Shown here one piece after another: positions 49,248 through 58,726 of a stretch of DNA of 64,000 nt. The number at the start of each line of letters is the position of its first letter. Position 1 is the stretch's first letter. The notes below the pieces were generated by a model that ran no database searches, was not told the origin of the DNA, and saw nothing but the letters and a program-made list of their open reading frames with translations. Both the position numbers and the translations under genes were made by a program. The stretch is from an uncultured Bacteroidia bacterium (GTDB lineage Bacteria > Bacteroidota > Bacteroidia > Bacteroidales > ML635J-15): the NCBI GenBank assembly GCA_902776565.1, contig CACYQN010000003.1, positions 62,001 through 126,000 on the forward strand, written 5' to 3'.

Positions 49248-50192
49248 ATGCAAATCGAAGGGACTTACAATATTGACTACTACCGCAATCTGGTTGCCGA
49301 CAAGGTTCATTGCCACGATTCGTTGTGGTTTGTCGGCGGTGCGCAGTGGAACGCTGTACAGGCTTCGTCGGCAAAGTTGGCGAAGATGGTTTCTGCGATT
49401 GCGAATAGCGATGGAGGAGAACTTATTTTCGGAATAGCGCAGAAACGTTCGCGTGCCGAGGCTTTCGAGCCGGTGAAGGGCTTCGACAAGGGCGAGGAGT
49501 GGATTTTCCACGAGATTCAGTCGCAAATCGATAAGCCCGTTGACGACCTTTCGGTAAAAATATGCACGATTCCCGATTCCGACGGCAAGATAATCCACAT
49601 ACACATCCCTGCCAACAATAATGCACCGCACCAGTTCACCGACAGCAAGTTCTACCGCTGGAACAAAGGCAAATGCCTGGTAATGAACGAGTCGGAAGTC
49701 CGCACGGCCTATATGAAGATTAGCACCTGCAATCTGGAGTTTCTTGGCGTGACAAACATAAACGGCATTCCGACCTTGTCGGGAGGAAAGTTCTCGTCGA
49801 TGAACTTCTATCCCAAGTTTATGATTCGCAATGCAGGCAACATAGTGGAGAAGGACTACAAGGTCGAAATTGCTTTCCCGTCGGCTTTGTTCGAGGAGAC
49901 CAACCAGCCGCTGAAGTCGGCGTTCGTCCGCCACGAGGGCATTTACAGCGTTTTCGGTCAGCGCGGCAACTATCCGATTTTCCAGCAGGAAATTTCCACC
50001 ATCATCGAGGCGAAAATCACGGTTACTGCCGAAAACATTGATACCTTCCTAAAAGAATACCTCAACATCTACCTGTATTTCAGCAACGGACTGAAAAAAC
50101 ATTCCATCCGCCTTGCCGATACGCTTACATACAATGGCCGTAGGCTGGCAAAAGAGGATTTTGGAAAGGTAATGGGCGTAATAAATATTTAA
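49248..50192 (+). CDS. AlbA_2/Schlafen-type putative DNA-binding protein
   Basis: The protein has 314 residues. The N-terminal half (about 25-140) fits the AlbA_2 domain: SAKLAKMVSAIANSDGGELI, FGIAQK, then DSDGKIIHIHIPANNNAPHQ and FYRWNKGKC. The C-terminal half (about 155-300) is beta-rich and unrecognised. AlbA_2 proteins often act as regulators or in defence-linked roles, but no partner is seen here. The ATG at 49248, two bases after the kinase stop, is chosen; a longer frame from 49161 would overlap the kinase. Confidence 0.7.
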   Translation: MQIEGTYNIDYYRNLVADKVHCHDSLWFVGGAQWNAVQASSAKLAKMVSAIANSDGGELIFGIAQKRSRAEAFEPVKGFDKGEEWIFHEIQSQIDKPVDDLSVKICTIPDSDGKIIHIHIPANNNAPHQFTDSKFYRWNKGKCLVMNESEVRTAYMKISTCNLEFLGVTNINGIPTLSGGKFSSMNFYPKFMIRNAGNIVEKDYKVEIAFPSALFEETNQPLKSAFVRHEGIYSVFGQRGNYPIFQQEISTIIEAKITVTAENIDTFLKEYLNIYLYFSNGLKKHSIRLADTLTYNGRRLAKEDFGKVMGVINI

Positions 50193-50282
50193 TTTTCAAG
50201 AGTTTAACAAGGTCAGTGCCTTGCTCAAATGTTCCCCATCAAAACGCATCTGAAACGATGTGGCCTTTTTTCTTTACAAGCA

Positions 50283-50349
50283 TTTTCGGCGATTAGCGAT
50301 ATTATTCGCCGAAAAATTTTCGGTGAATAGAGAGTTTATTTACCGAAAA
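50283..50349. repeat. Two tandem 33-bp palindromes with TTTTCGGYGAATA half-sites
   Basis: The first palindrome (50283-50315) has arms TTTTCGGCGATTA and TATTCGCCGAAAA; the second (50317-50349) has TTTTCGGTGAATA and TATTTACCGAAAA. Each has 12 of 13 matching positions and a loop of seven bases. One base separates them. They precede the merR promoter by about 50 bases. Confidence 0.75.
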
Positions 50350-50400
50350 GATTTACAACACTCCCGTCCAATAAATTTGCTTGAACATTTGGCAACCCGA

Positions 50401-50430
50401 TTGTGATTTCCCGAAAAAAGCATATTTTTG
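50401..50430 (+). promoter_or_regulatory. Canonical promoter of the merR-like gene
   Basis: TTG at 50401-50403, 19 bases, then TATTTTTG at 50423-50430, and ATG at 50452. Confidence 0.7.
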
Positions 50431-50451
50431 CAACATAAATTGCAACATACT

Positions 50452-50799
50452 ATGGCAAAGGAAAAAACAAACGAATTTAACCCCAATAAGCTCTACTACT
50501 CGATTAGCGAAGTGGCATCATATCTTGACATTGCCGAATCGAACATCCGTTTCTGGGAAAAGGAATTCGAGGCTTTCATAAAGCCGCAGCGTACAGCAAA
50601 AGGCAACCGCCAGTTCACAATAAAGGACATCGAAGTGCTGAAGCAGATAAAATACTTGGTGAAGGACTGTGGAATGACTCTCGACGGCGCCAGCAAACGC
50701 CTCTCGAAGAACCGCACCGATGTGGAAGCCAATATGGAAATCGTAAGCCGGCTCGAAGGAATAAAGGAAATGCTTGTGGGAATAAAGAACGAGATGTAA
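50452..50799 (+). CDS. MerR-family transcription regulator
   Basis: The protein has 115 residues. The winged-helix domain YSISEVASYLDIAESNIRFW followed by EKEFEAF is a MerR-type DNA-binding domain. A coiled-coil-like C-terminus (TDVEANMEIVSRLEGIKEML) should give a dimer. There is no effector-binding domain, so the signal is unknown. The start at 50452 is fixed by the promoter. The tandem palindromes upstream may be its sites. Confidence 0.85.
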   Translation: MAKEKTNEFNPNKLYYSISEVASYLDIAESNIRFWEKEFEAFIKPQRTAKGNRQFTIKDIEVLKQIKYLVKDCGMTLDGASKRLSKNRTDVEANMEIVSRLEGIKEMLVGIKNEM

Positions 50800-50901
50800 A
50801 AGGGCCAGCAGGCTGACAGGCTGACGGTCTAGCAGTCGATTGCCTTTGGACCTTTTAGTTTTTTTTAGTCTGTGAGCCTGTAAGCCTGTAAGACAAAGGT
50901 A

Positions 50902-51993
50902 ATGAAAGTAAAAGAATTAGTATCCGAACTTGAGCGTTTTGCTCCGTCGTGCCTGCAGGAAAGCTACGACAATGCAGGGCTTAATGTCGGTTTCCCCGAT
51001 GCGGAAATAGCCGGCGTGCTTATTTGCGTAGATGTTGTCCCCGAAGTGGTTGATGAGGCGATTGCCAAGGGTTGCAATATGATAGTTTCGCACCATCCGC
51101 TGATTTTTCCGAACATAAAGCGTATTACGGGAAGCAACAATGTGGAAAAGTCAATTATCAAGGCTTTGCAAAACAACATTTCAATCTATTGCGGACATAC
51201 CAACTTCGACAAGGCGCATAACGGCGTGAGCATGAAGATGTGCGAAAAGCTTGGACTGAAAAATTGCACTGTGATTGATGCGGAAAAGCATTTGCTTCGC
51301 AAGATTGCCGTTTATGTACCCGAATCCCACGCCGAGCAGGTTCGCAAGGCAATGTTTTCGGCTGGAGCAGGAACAATCGGCGACTACGACGAATGCAGTT
51401 TCAATGTGAACGGCACTGGCACTTTCCGCGCTGGCGAGAATTGCAATCCGTTTGTGGGTGAAATCGGCAAACAGCATCACGAAGCCGAGGTAAAAATTGA
51501 GGTAATTTGTCCGTCGTACTTGCAAGCGAAAGTTGTTTCGGTAATGCTCAATGTTCACCCGTACGAAGAACCTGCATTCGATATATATCAGATTGAAAAC
51601 CAGTGGGACCAGGTCGGACTTGGTGCGATTGGCGAGCTAGCAGAGGAAATGACCGAGGACGAGTTGCTTGAAACCGTAAAGCAGACATTCAAGGTTGGCA
51701 ACATTCGTCATAGCGCGAAGACTGGCAGAAAAATCCGTCGCGTAGCAGTATGCGGAGGAAGCGGAGCATCGTATATTCGCACAGCAATAGCCTCGAATGC
51801 AGATGCTTACATTACAGCCGACATAAAATATCACGACTGGTTCTTGGCGGAAGGGAAAATTCTTTTGCTCGACATCGGGCATTACGAAAGCGAACAATTC
51901 ACAAAAGAAATTTTTTATGACATAATCGCGAAGAACAATGGTTGCAAAGCTTATCTTTCCGATATAAATACCAATCCGATAAATAATTACTGA
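50902..51993 (+). CDS. Nif3-like dinuclear metal protein
   Basis: The protein has 363 residues and belongs to the NIF3/YbgI family. Metal ligands are in NMIVSHHPLIFPNIKRI, YCGHTNFDKAHNGVS and LLLDIGHYESEQF. The middle inserted domain (about 130-235), with FSAGAGTIGDYDECSF and MLNVHPYEEPAFDIY, is the usual one. The family may act as a GTP cyclohydrolase I type 2, but this is not firm. In many relatives a zinc-ribbon gene follows; here a decayed frame follows instead. Confidence 0.9.
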   Translation: MKVKELVSELERFAPSCLQESYDNAGLNVGFPDAEIAGVLICVDVVPEVVDEAIAKGCNMIVSHHPLIFPNIKRITGSNNVEKSIIKALQNNISIYCGHTNFDKAHNGVSMKMCEKLGLKNCTVIDAEKHLLRKIAVYVPESHAEQVRKAMFSAGAGTIGDYDECSFNVNGTGTFRAGENCNPFVGEIGKQHHEAEVKIEVICPSYLQAKVVSVMLNVHPYEEPAFDIYQIENQWDQVGLGAIGELAEEMTEDELLETVKQTFKVGNIRHSAKTGRKIRRVAVCGGSGASYIRTAIASNADAYITADIKYHDWFLAEGKILLLDIGHYESEQFTKEIFYDIIAKNNGCKAYLSDINTNPINNY

Positions 51994-52022
51994 CAAACGG
52001 CAAAACCGAAAGAGTTATAGAT

Positions 52023-52301
52023 ATGGATGAAACAAAAGCAATAGAAAATCGAGCGGTACTTTTGTTTGATAAGATATCCCACTAGACATCGTGGAATTAC
52101 TGCCGTAAACGAAAGAAAAAGACTGGTCTGTTATATCAGTTGTATTTGCCAGATAAGAACCTGTTGCAGAATAAGGTTAGGGAATGGATTGCAGAGTTTG
52201 AGGAAAGAAAAAACGGATTAATTACATACAATAATTGCGGACCGAACAAAATTATTGCCACCCCGATATTTTTTGCTAACTTTGCCATTCTTATATTGTA
52301 A
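52023..52301 (+). pseudogene. Possible decayed small gene interrupted by a TAG
   Basis: An ATG at 52023 opens a frame that meets TAG at 52083 after 20 codons (MDETKAIENRAVLLFDKISH). The same frame then stays open for 71 more codons, including TGLLYQLYLPDKNLLQNKV, up to a TAA at 52299-52301. The composition after the stop still looks protein-like. No family is recognised. It could also be chance. Confidence 0.35.
52255..52284 (+). promoter_or_regulatory. Canonical promoter of lpxD
   Basis: TTG at 52255-52257, 19 bases, then TAACTTTG at 52277-52284; ATG at 52313. Confidence 0.7.
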
Positions 52302-52312
52302 CTGTTGAAACA

Positions 52313-53353
52313 ATGGAATATTCAGCAAAGGAAATTGCCGATATGCTAGGCGGCAAAGTAGAAGGCGACGGTTCGGTTATGATTTCGAAATTCGCAAGAA
52401 TCGAGTACGGAGAACCGGGAGCTATTTCGTTTTTAGCAAACCCCAAGTATGAGCAATACATATATACAAGCAAGGCTTCGGCTGTGATTGTAAACAATAG
52501 CTTTGAGCCTCATGGAAATATTTCCGCTACCTTGATTCGCGTGCCCGATGCCTACAAGTCGGTTGCCGATTTGCTCCACATCTATGCCGTAAAGTATACT
52601 CCCAAAGGTCGCGAGATGCGCAGCAAGGTTCATCGCACGGCAAAAGTCGGCAAAGGTTGCTACATAGGCGGATTCGCCTACATCGACAAAAATGCCGTTC
52701 TAGGCAACAATGTGCAGGTGCATCCGCTCTGCTATGTGGGCAAGAATGTGAAAATCGGCGACAACACCATATTGTATCCGGGCGTGAAGATTTACTACGA
52801 TTGCGAAATCGGAAAGAATTGCATTATACATTCCAACGCTGTCATCGGTGCCGATGGATTTGGCTTTGCTCCGAATCCAGATGGCGAGTTCGAGAAAATC
52901 GAGCAGATTGGCAATGTCGTCATCGAGGACAATGTGGAACTTGGTGCGCTTGTTACCATCGACCGTGCAATTGCTGGTTCCACCATAATCCGCCGTGGCG
53001 TAAAGCTCGACGACCACAACCATGTGGCTCACAATGTTGAGATTGGCAAGAATACCGTTATGGCTGCACAAGGTGGAATCGCTGGTTCGGCAAAGATTGG
53101 TGAAAACTGTATGTTCGGCGGTCAGGTGGGAATTGGTCCGCACTCCAATATTGCCAACCGCACCAAGATGCAAGCCAAGACCGGAATAGCCGGCACGGTA
53201 AAGGAAGAAAATGCAGTCCTTATGGGTGCGCCCGCAATGGATGCCCACAAATATCAGCGTCTGTATGTGCGCTTCAAACAACTCGACGATATGGCAAAGA
53301 AGATCGAAATGCTGGAGAAGCAGATTGAAGAGCTGAAAAGGAAGGGGGAATAG
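52313..53353 (+). CDS. lpxD: UDP-3-O-acylglucosamine N-acyltransferase LpxD
   Basis: The enzyme has 346 residues and adds the second acyl chain in lipid A synthesis. The N-terminal uridine-binding domain contains PGAISFLANPKYEQYIYTSK. The beta-helix of hexapeptide repeats (VLGNNVQVHPLCYVGKNVKI) carries the catalytic His in DDHNHVAHNVEIGKNT. It ends in a helix (DDMAKKIEMLEKQIEELKRK). It follows its own promoter and lies far from lpxC-lpxA. Confidence 0.94.
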   Translation: MEYSAKEIADMLGGKVEGDGSVMISKFARIEYGEPGAISFLANPKYEQYIYTSKASAVIVNNSFEPHGNISATLIRVPDAYKSVADLLHIYAVKYTPKGREMRSKVHRTAKVGKGCYIGGFAYIDKNAVLGNNVQVHPLCYVGKNVKIGDNTILYPGVKIYYDCEIGKNCIIHSNAVIGADGFGFAPNPDGEFEKIEQIGNVVIEDNVELGALVTIDRAIAGSTIIRRGVKLDDHNHVAHNVEIGKNTVMAAQGGIAGSAKIGENCMFGGQVGIGPHSNIANRTKMQAKTGIAGTVKEENAVLMGAPAMDAHKYQRLYVRFKQLDDMAKKIEMLEKQIEELKRKGE

Positions 53354-53396
53354 AAACATTCGTCGGTTACAACCGACAAATTATAAGTAATTAATA

Positions 53397-56300
53397 ATGA
53401 ACACTCTCCTCTCACGCATATCGCAAAACTCCAACTTCGACAAGCTGACAAGCCTGCTGGCAAACGGCGGGCAGGCAAAGGTACAGCTTAGCGGTCTCGC
53501 TGGTTCGGCAAAGTCGTTTGCCGTGGCGGCTGCGTTTGCCGATATGGGCACAACCTTCTGCCTTGTGCTTCCCGACAAGGAAAGCGCTTCGTACTCGTAC
53601 GACGACCTTGTTGGTATTCTTGGCAAAGAATCGGTGATGTTCTACCCAAGTGCCTTCAAGCGTTCCATAGAGTACATGAAGGAAAACAAGTCGAACATCG
53701 TGATGCAGACCGAGGTGCTGTCGCGCCTTAATGCTACGCGCAAGGGATTCGTCATTGTCACCTACCCCGAGGCTGTGATGGAAAAGGTGATTCGCACACG
53801 CGAACTTACTCGCAATACCTTCAATGTGGCTGTCGGCGACGAGCTGTCTATGGAAAAACTTATCGATGTGCTCAACGACTGGAATTTCAGTCGCGACGAC
53901 TTTGTGTTCGAACCGGGCAGTTTTGCCGTGCGCGGAAGCCTTATCGATGTGTTCTCGTATGGTGCCGAAAAACCATACCGTATCGATTTCGACGACGACA
54001 AGGTTGAGAAAATCCGCGAGTTCGACCCCGAAACACAAGGCTCTACCGAAAAACTGCGCAAAGTGCGTATCATTCCCAACATCTACGACAAGCAGACCGT
54101 GGAGGACAGAATTTCGATTTTCGAATTTATAAATCGCGATTTTGTGCTCTGGGTGGATTCTCCCGACTATGTAATCGACAGTATAGAAAAGAATTACAAG
54201 CTTGCCGAGACTCGCTACATTGAAATTTCGGAAAAAGAAATCCTCGACGAGGATACCTATATAATAAATCCGCAGTCGAATCTTATCGGCAAGGAGCAGT
54301 TTTTAGCCGAGGCAAATGCGCGTGCCATCGTGGAGATGTCGTCGCGGTCGTTTTTTGAGGCTACCGACGAGATTCATTTTTCCACCGAGCCGCAACCTGC
54401 TTTCAGCAAGCAGTTCGACCTGCTTATTTCCAACCTAAAGCAAAATTCAGAAAACGGCTTCACGACCTATATCTTCAGTAACAACGACAAGCAGTTGCAG
54501 CGTCTGCGCGACATTTTTGCCGACAAGGGCGAAAATCCCGACTTCGTTGGCGTGAATGCTTCGCTGCACGAGGGTTTTGTTGATAACGACACCCGCACCT
54601 GCGTATATACCGACCATCAGATTTTCGAGCGTTACCACCGATATTCCACCAAGAGCATTTCAAAGGCAAATGCACTTACCTTGCAGGAAATTAAGGAGTT
54701 GCATCCGGGAGACTACATTGTTCATGTTGACAACGGCATCGGTCGCTTTGTGGGCTTGCAGAAAATCAATCACAATGGGCGAATGCAGGAGGTTGTCACG
54801 CTGGCATACGGCGAAAACGACTTGCTCTATGTGAACATTCACTCGCTGCACCGAATTTCAAAGTACCGCGACAAGGATGGCGAACCGCCTGTGATTCATC
54901 GTCTTGGCTCGGGGCATTGGAAACGACTGAAGGAGCGTACCAAGAAGAATATCAAGGATATAGCACGCGACTTGATTTTGCTTTATGCAAAACGGCGCGA
55001 GCAGAAAGGCTTTGCATTTTCGCCCGACTCCTACATGCAAGTCGAGCTGGAATCGTCGTTTATGTACGAGGATACGCCAGACCAGAGCAAGACCAATGAG
55101 CTGATAAAGGCCGATATGGAATCGGAAGTGCCTATGGATAGGCTTGTCTGCGGTGATGTCGGTTTTGGCAAGACCGAACTTGCTATCCGCGCGGCTTTCA
55201 AGGCAGTGGTCGATGGAAAACAGGTGGCTGTGCTTGTACCGACTACGATTCTCGCTTTGCAGCACTACCAGACTTTTTCGGAGCGACTGAAAAATCTTCC
55301 AGTGACGGTTTCCTATATCAGCCGCCTGAAATCGGCGAAGGAAATCCGCGAGACGCTTGCCGACCTAAAGTCGGGCAAGATAGATATCATTATCGGTACG
55401 CACAAACTTGTCGGTAAGTCGGTGGAGTTTAAGGATTTGGGCTTGCTGGTTGTCGATGAGGAACAGAAGTTCGGCGTTTCGGTGAAAGAGAAAATCAAGC
55501 AGATGAAGGTCAACATCGACACGCTCACGCTTACCGCCACGCCAATTCCGCGAACCTTGCAGTTTTCGCTTATGGGTGCCCGCGACTTGTCGGTGATAAC
55601 AACGCCTCCGCCCAACCGCCAGCCGATTGCAACCGAACTTCACGCTTTCAACAACGATGTTATCCGCGATGCCATCTACTACGAGGTGGGACGCAACGGA
55701 CAGGTTTTCTTCGTCCACAACCGCATACAGAACATCTACGAGGTTCAGAACCAGATAACTAAAATTTGTCCCGAGGTAAAGACTGTAGTTGCTCACGGGC
55801 AGATGGACGGCGAGGAGCTGGAGAAGATTATCCTCGACTTTATGCGTGGCGACTACGATGTGCTAATCAGTACCTCGATTGTCGAAAACGGAGTCGATAT
55901 TCCCAATGCCAATACCATTATAATAAATAACGCCAACAATTTCGGTCTCAGCGACTTGCATCAGCTTCGCGGGCGCGTTGGCCGAAGCAACCGCAAGGCT
56001 TTCTGCTATCTGCTCACACCACCTATCGACCTGCTCACACCCGATGCACGCCGTCGTCTGAAGGCAATCGAGGAGTTCTGCGAACTTGGCAGCGGAATAA
56101 ACATCGCCCTGCAGGATTTGGACATCCGCGGAGCAGGAAACATCCTCGGAAGCGAGCAGTCGGGGTTCATTGCCGACATCGGTTTCGAAACCTACAACAA
56201 GATTCTCAACGAAGCCATCGACGAGCTGAAAGAGACTGAGTTCCACGATGTTTTCAAGGACGAGGAAGGCGAACATGCGCCCGTATTGCGCGACTGCAGC

Positions 56301-56750
56301 ATGGAGACCGACCTCGAACTGATGATTCCCGACTACTATGTGTCAAGCACTTCGGAACGCATAAAGTTATACCGCCAGATGGACGAGCTGAAGGATATGC
56401 AGGAGCTGGAAAAGTTCCGCGCTATGCTCATCGACCGCTTTGGCAAGATTCCCGACGAAACCGAGAAAATGTTCGATATGGTAAAGCTGCGCTGGATGGC
56501 GGTACGTCTTGGTTTCCAGAAGATTGCCATCAAGAATGGTGTGTTCCTCGGCTATTTCCCGCAGGACCAGAAATCGGATTATTATTCTTCGAAGCTTTTC
56601 ATTTCCATTCTGCAATTTGCCCAGAACAATCCCCGCAACCTCACCATCAAGCAGCACAACGAGCGTCTGATAATGCGGTTAGAAGGCATCAGCAGTCTTT
56701 CACAGATTGTTGATTTTGTGAAGAGAATGGAAGAAACGGTAATCTTGTAA
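53397..56750 (+). CDS. mfd: Transcription-repair coupling factor
   Basis: The protein has 1,117 residues and frees stalled RNA polymerase and recruits UvrA. The UvrB-like region (about 1-330) is followed by the CarD-like polymerase-interacting domain (about 430-500; ELHPGDYIVHVDNGIGRFVG). The RecG-like motor has GDVGFGKTELAIRAAFKAV, a DEEQ box in VVDEEQKFGVSVK, TLTATPIPRTLQFSLMG, and HQLRGRVGRSNRKAFCYLL. A C-terminal TRCF domain (about 960-1110) completes it. Length and order are normal. Confidence 0.96.
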   Translation: MNTLLSRISQNSNFDKLTSLLANGGQAKVQLSGLAGSAKSFAVAAAFADMGTTFCLVLPDKESASYSYDDLVGILGKESVMFYPSAFKRSIEYMKENKSNIVMQTEVLSRLNATRKGFVIVTYPEAVMEKVIRTRELTRNTFNVAVGDELSMEKLIDVLNDWNFSRDDFVFEPGSFAVRGSLIDVFSYGAEKPYRIDFDDDKVEKIREFDPETQGSTEKLRKVRIIPNIYDKQTVEDRISIFEFINRDFVLWVDSPDYVIDSIEKNYKLAETRYIEISEKEILDEDTYIINPQSNLIGKEQFLAEANARAIVEMSSRSFFEATDEIHFSTEPQPAFSKQFDLLISNLKQNSENGFTTYIFSNNDKQLQRLRDIFADKGENPDFVGVNASLHEGFVDNDTRTCVYTDHQIFERYHRYSTKSISKANALTLQEIKELHPGDYIVHVDNGIGRFVGLQKINHNGRMQEVVTLAYGENDLLYVNIHSLHRISKYRDKDGEPPVIHRLGSGHWKRLKERTKKNIKDIARDLILLYAKRREQKGFAFSPDSYMQVELESSFMYEDTPDQSKTNELIKADMESEVPMDRLVCGDVGFGKTELAIRAAFKAVVDGKQVAVLVPTTILALQHYQTFSERLKNLPVTVSYISRLKSAKEIRETLADLKSGKIDIIIGTHKLVGKSVEFKDLGLLVVDEEQKFGVSVKEKIKQMKVNIDTLTLTATPIPRTLQFSLMGARDLSVITTPPPNRQPIATELHAFNNDVIRDAIYYEVGRNGQVFFVHNRIQNIYEVQNQITKICPEVKTVVAHGQMDGEELEKIILDFMRGDYDVLISTSIVENGVDIPNANTIIINNANNFGLSDLHQLRGRVGRSNRKAFCYLLTPPIDLLTPDARRRLKAIEEFCELGSGINIALQDLDIRGAGNILGSEQSGFIADIGFETYNKILNEAIDELKETEFHDVFKDEEGEHAPVLRDCSMETDLELMIPDYYVSSTSERIKLYRQMDELKDMQELEKFRAMLIDRFGKIPDETEKMFDMVKLRWMAVRLGFQKIAIKNGVFLGYFPQDQKSDYYSSKLFISILQFAQNNPRNLTIKQHNERLIMRLEGISSLSQIVDFVKRMEETVIL

Positions 56751-56796
56751 CGACGCAATGCGTTGTGTATAACAAATTTCGATAATTTAATTTATT

Positions 56797-57023
56797 GGTG
56801 TCCAATAAATACTTTCTATTGTCATTCCGAAAAGCAGAACGAATAGCAAAAGGAACATTGCTTGTGAGTTTGCTTATCCGAAACGTTGCTTGCAACCTCA
56901 CGAAGTAATCTGTTTTATAATAATACGTTAACAGATTACGGACAGCAGTCTTCACAACGCTCCTCGTACCGTATCGCGTGTTACGACTAGCTTCCGAAAT
57001 GACGAGCGTTTTTATTGGACACC
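56797..57023. mobile_element. MITE-like element, copy 2, with perfect 13-bp terminal inverted repeats
   Basis: GGTGTCCAATAAA (56797-56809) and TTTATTGGACACC (57011-57023) are exact inverted repeats. Just inside, GTCATTCCGAAA and TTCCGAAATGAC also pair. The interior shares CTTCACAACGCTCC and CCGTATCGCGT with copy 1 at 29304-29468. No transposase is present. A solo end TTATAGGTGTCC lies at 58177-58188. Confidence 0.7.
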
Positions 57024-57107
57024 TATAATTCTAATTTGTTGCGTGTTAGTGCATATTCACTATCAAATTCACAATTTCGATTTTTATAAATTTACGCTCA
57101 CCTATAT

Positions 57108-57140
57108 ACAAAAAAAGAGGCTCGGAAATCCGAACCTCTT
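57108..57140 (-). terminator. Terminator of the lipoprotein gene
   Basis: AAGAGG/CCTCTT and TCGGA/TCCGA form one strong stem with a short loop. On the minus strand it is followed by seven T residues. It ends 24 bases from the stop codon of the lipoprotein gene. Confidence 0.85.
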
Positions 57141-57163
57141 ATGCTAAATAAATAGTGTTCAAA

Positions 57164-58033
57164 TTACTTTGCTGCTGGAGCAGGAGTTTCAGCCTTCTTG
57201 TACTGGAATACCATTACGTTACCAGTTTGAGTGTTCATCAAACCAGCTACATAGTCAACAAGTACATATTCACCATTCTTGTTCTTGCAAATGAAGTACT
57301 TTTCTTCATATGCCTTTCCTTGGTCAGTTGCAGGGAACATAGTTCTGCTAGTTACAGGAGTTCCATTGTTGAAAGCTTCAACCAAAGCAACGTCAGTAGT
57401 CAAACCTTCGATGTTTTCTACAAATACCCAGCTAGCACCAGTTGTTGGTTCTGCATACATATTGTAAGCCTTGTGGTCATTCTTACCCAAGCACTTAACA
57501 CCAATGGTTTCGTTTTCAACAGTAGCAGCGATACCTTCATAGGTAATTCCATAAGATGACTGTGACTGTGAGCACAAAACAACCTTAGTAGGATTCCATG
57601 CAGAAAGAGAAGTAGCGCTTTCGGTAATAGTGATAGTGTAAATCTTATCACCCGAGTTGTCCTTCTTGTCAACAGCAGCTACTTTGTATTCTACAGTGTA
57701 GCCAGCAACGAGGTCAGCCTTAGCCAAAGTGTCTTCAAATTTGACAGTATATTCTGCCATTCCTTCATAATCGCTGCTTTCAAAGCCATCGTAAGTTTTA
57801 GATGAAACAACATCTTCACCATTCAAGACAGTTTTTGATACTTCAATGGTCTTAATACCTGCGGCAGCATTAATTGTGCTGGAGAAAGAGAGAGGAAGAG
57901 TAGCTGCTGAAGCGAGGTCGTAAGTAAGGGTTTCGTTTGCTTCAGTCATTGTGACATCAACAGTTTTTTCGGTACAGCTGCAGAAGAATGCAACAGCAGC
58001 AACCAAAATCATAACAATTTTAAAGTTTTTCAT
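57164..58033 (-). CDS. Predicted lipoprotein, unknown function
   Basis: The protein has 289 residues. IVMILVAAVAFFCSC gives a lipobox ending at Cys. The remainder is beta-rich and Thr/Val-rich (YTVEYKVAAVDKKDNSGDKI), with a pale Ig-like character in the first half, and ends in APAAK. No family is recognised. It has its own strong terminator and long A/T-rich upstream region, so it is a single-gene unit. Confidence 0.75.
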   Translation of the reverse strand: MKNFKIVMILVAAVAFFCSCTEKTVDVTMTEANETLTYDLASAATLPLSFSSTINAAAGIKTIEVSKTVLNGEDVVSSKTYDGFESSDYEGMAEYTVKFEDTLAKADLVAGYTVEYKVAAVDKKDNSGDKIYTITITESATSLSAWNPTKVVLCSQSQSSYGITYEGIAATVENETIGVKCLGKNDHKAYNMYAEPTTGASWVFVENIEGLTTDVALVEAFNNGTPVTSRTMFPATDQGKAYEEKYFICKNKNGEYVLVDYVAGLMNTQTGNVMVFQYKKAETPAPAAK

Positions 58034-58259
58034 CGTTCTAAAATTTTTAGTTATACAATAATTAATTAAATTTTCAAATCATTTTCAAAGCGCAAAGATA
58101 TAGTTATTTTTTAATATGGTTATTTTTATTAACTTTTTTTTTTGAAAAATGTTGTCTGCAAAGTAAATGTATTATTTTATAGGTGTCCCTTTATCATTTC
58201 CATACACAACTTTCTTGTTAAATTTATAAATTTGCAATCCTATAATAATTGCATATAAC

Positions 58260-58712
58260 ATGAAAGCAGAAGAAATCATAAACAATCTCAACTTGCAACC
58301 GCACCCGGAAGGCGGCTACTACCGTCAGGTATATGGAAACGACGAGGCTGGTCAAAAGAAAGTTTCCACTATTTACTACATGCTCCGCGATGACGAATTT
58401 TCAGCATTCCACAAGCTACACGAAGTCGTTGAGATATGGTATTACCAGGCTGGCGAACCACTTGACATTTATGTAATTTCTCCCGACGGCACTTTGGAGG
58501 TTCGCCACTTGTCAGCAAACAGAGAAATGCAAGCAGTCATAGAGCCAGAGTGCTGGTTTGCCGCAGAATTACCACACAAAAAAGGATTCTCGCTTGTAGG
58601 ATGTGCCGTCGCACCTGCATTCACCTTCGACCGTTTCGAGCTAGCAAAAAAAGAAGATTTACAGCAAATGTACCCACAGCATAACGAACTAATTGCTAAA
58701 TTGTGCAGATAA
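58260..58712 (+). CDS. Cupin_5 (DUF985) protein
   Basis: The single-domain cupin has 150 residues. HPEGGYYRQVYGNDEAG and STIYYMLRDDEFSAFHKL are the family signature, and VEIWYYQAGEPLDIYVISPDG continues the barrel. Function is unknown; relatives are thought to bind small sugars or nucleotide sugars. A TAAATTTG word upstream may be its -7 element. Confidence 0.85.
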   Translation: MKAEEIINNLNLQPHPEGGYYRQVYGNDEAGQKKVSTIYYMLRDDEFSAFHKLHEVVEIWYYQAGEPLDIYVISPDGTLEVRHLSANREMQAVIEPECWFAAELPHKKGFSLVGCAVAPAFTFDRFELAKKEDLQQMYPQHNELIAKLCR

Positions 58713-58726
58713 AACTTTAAATACCA

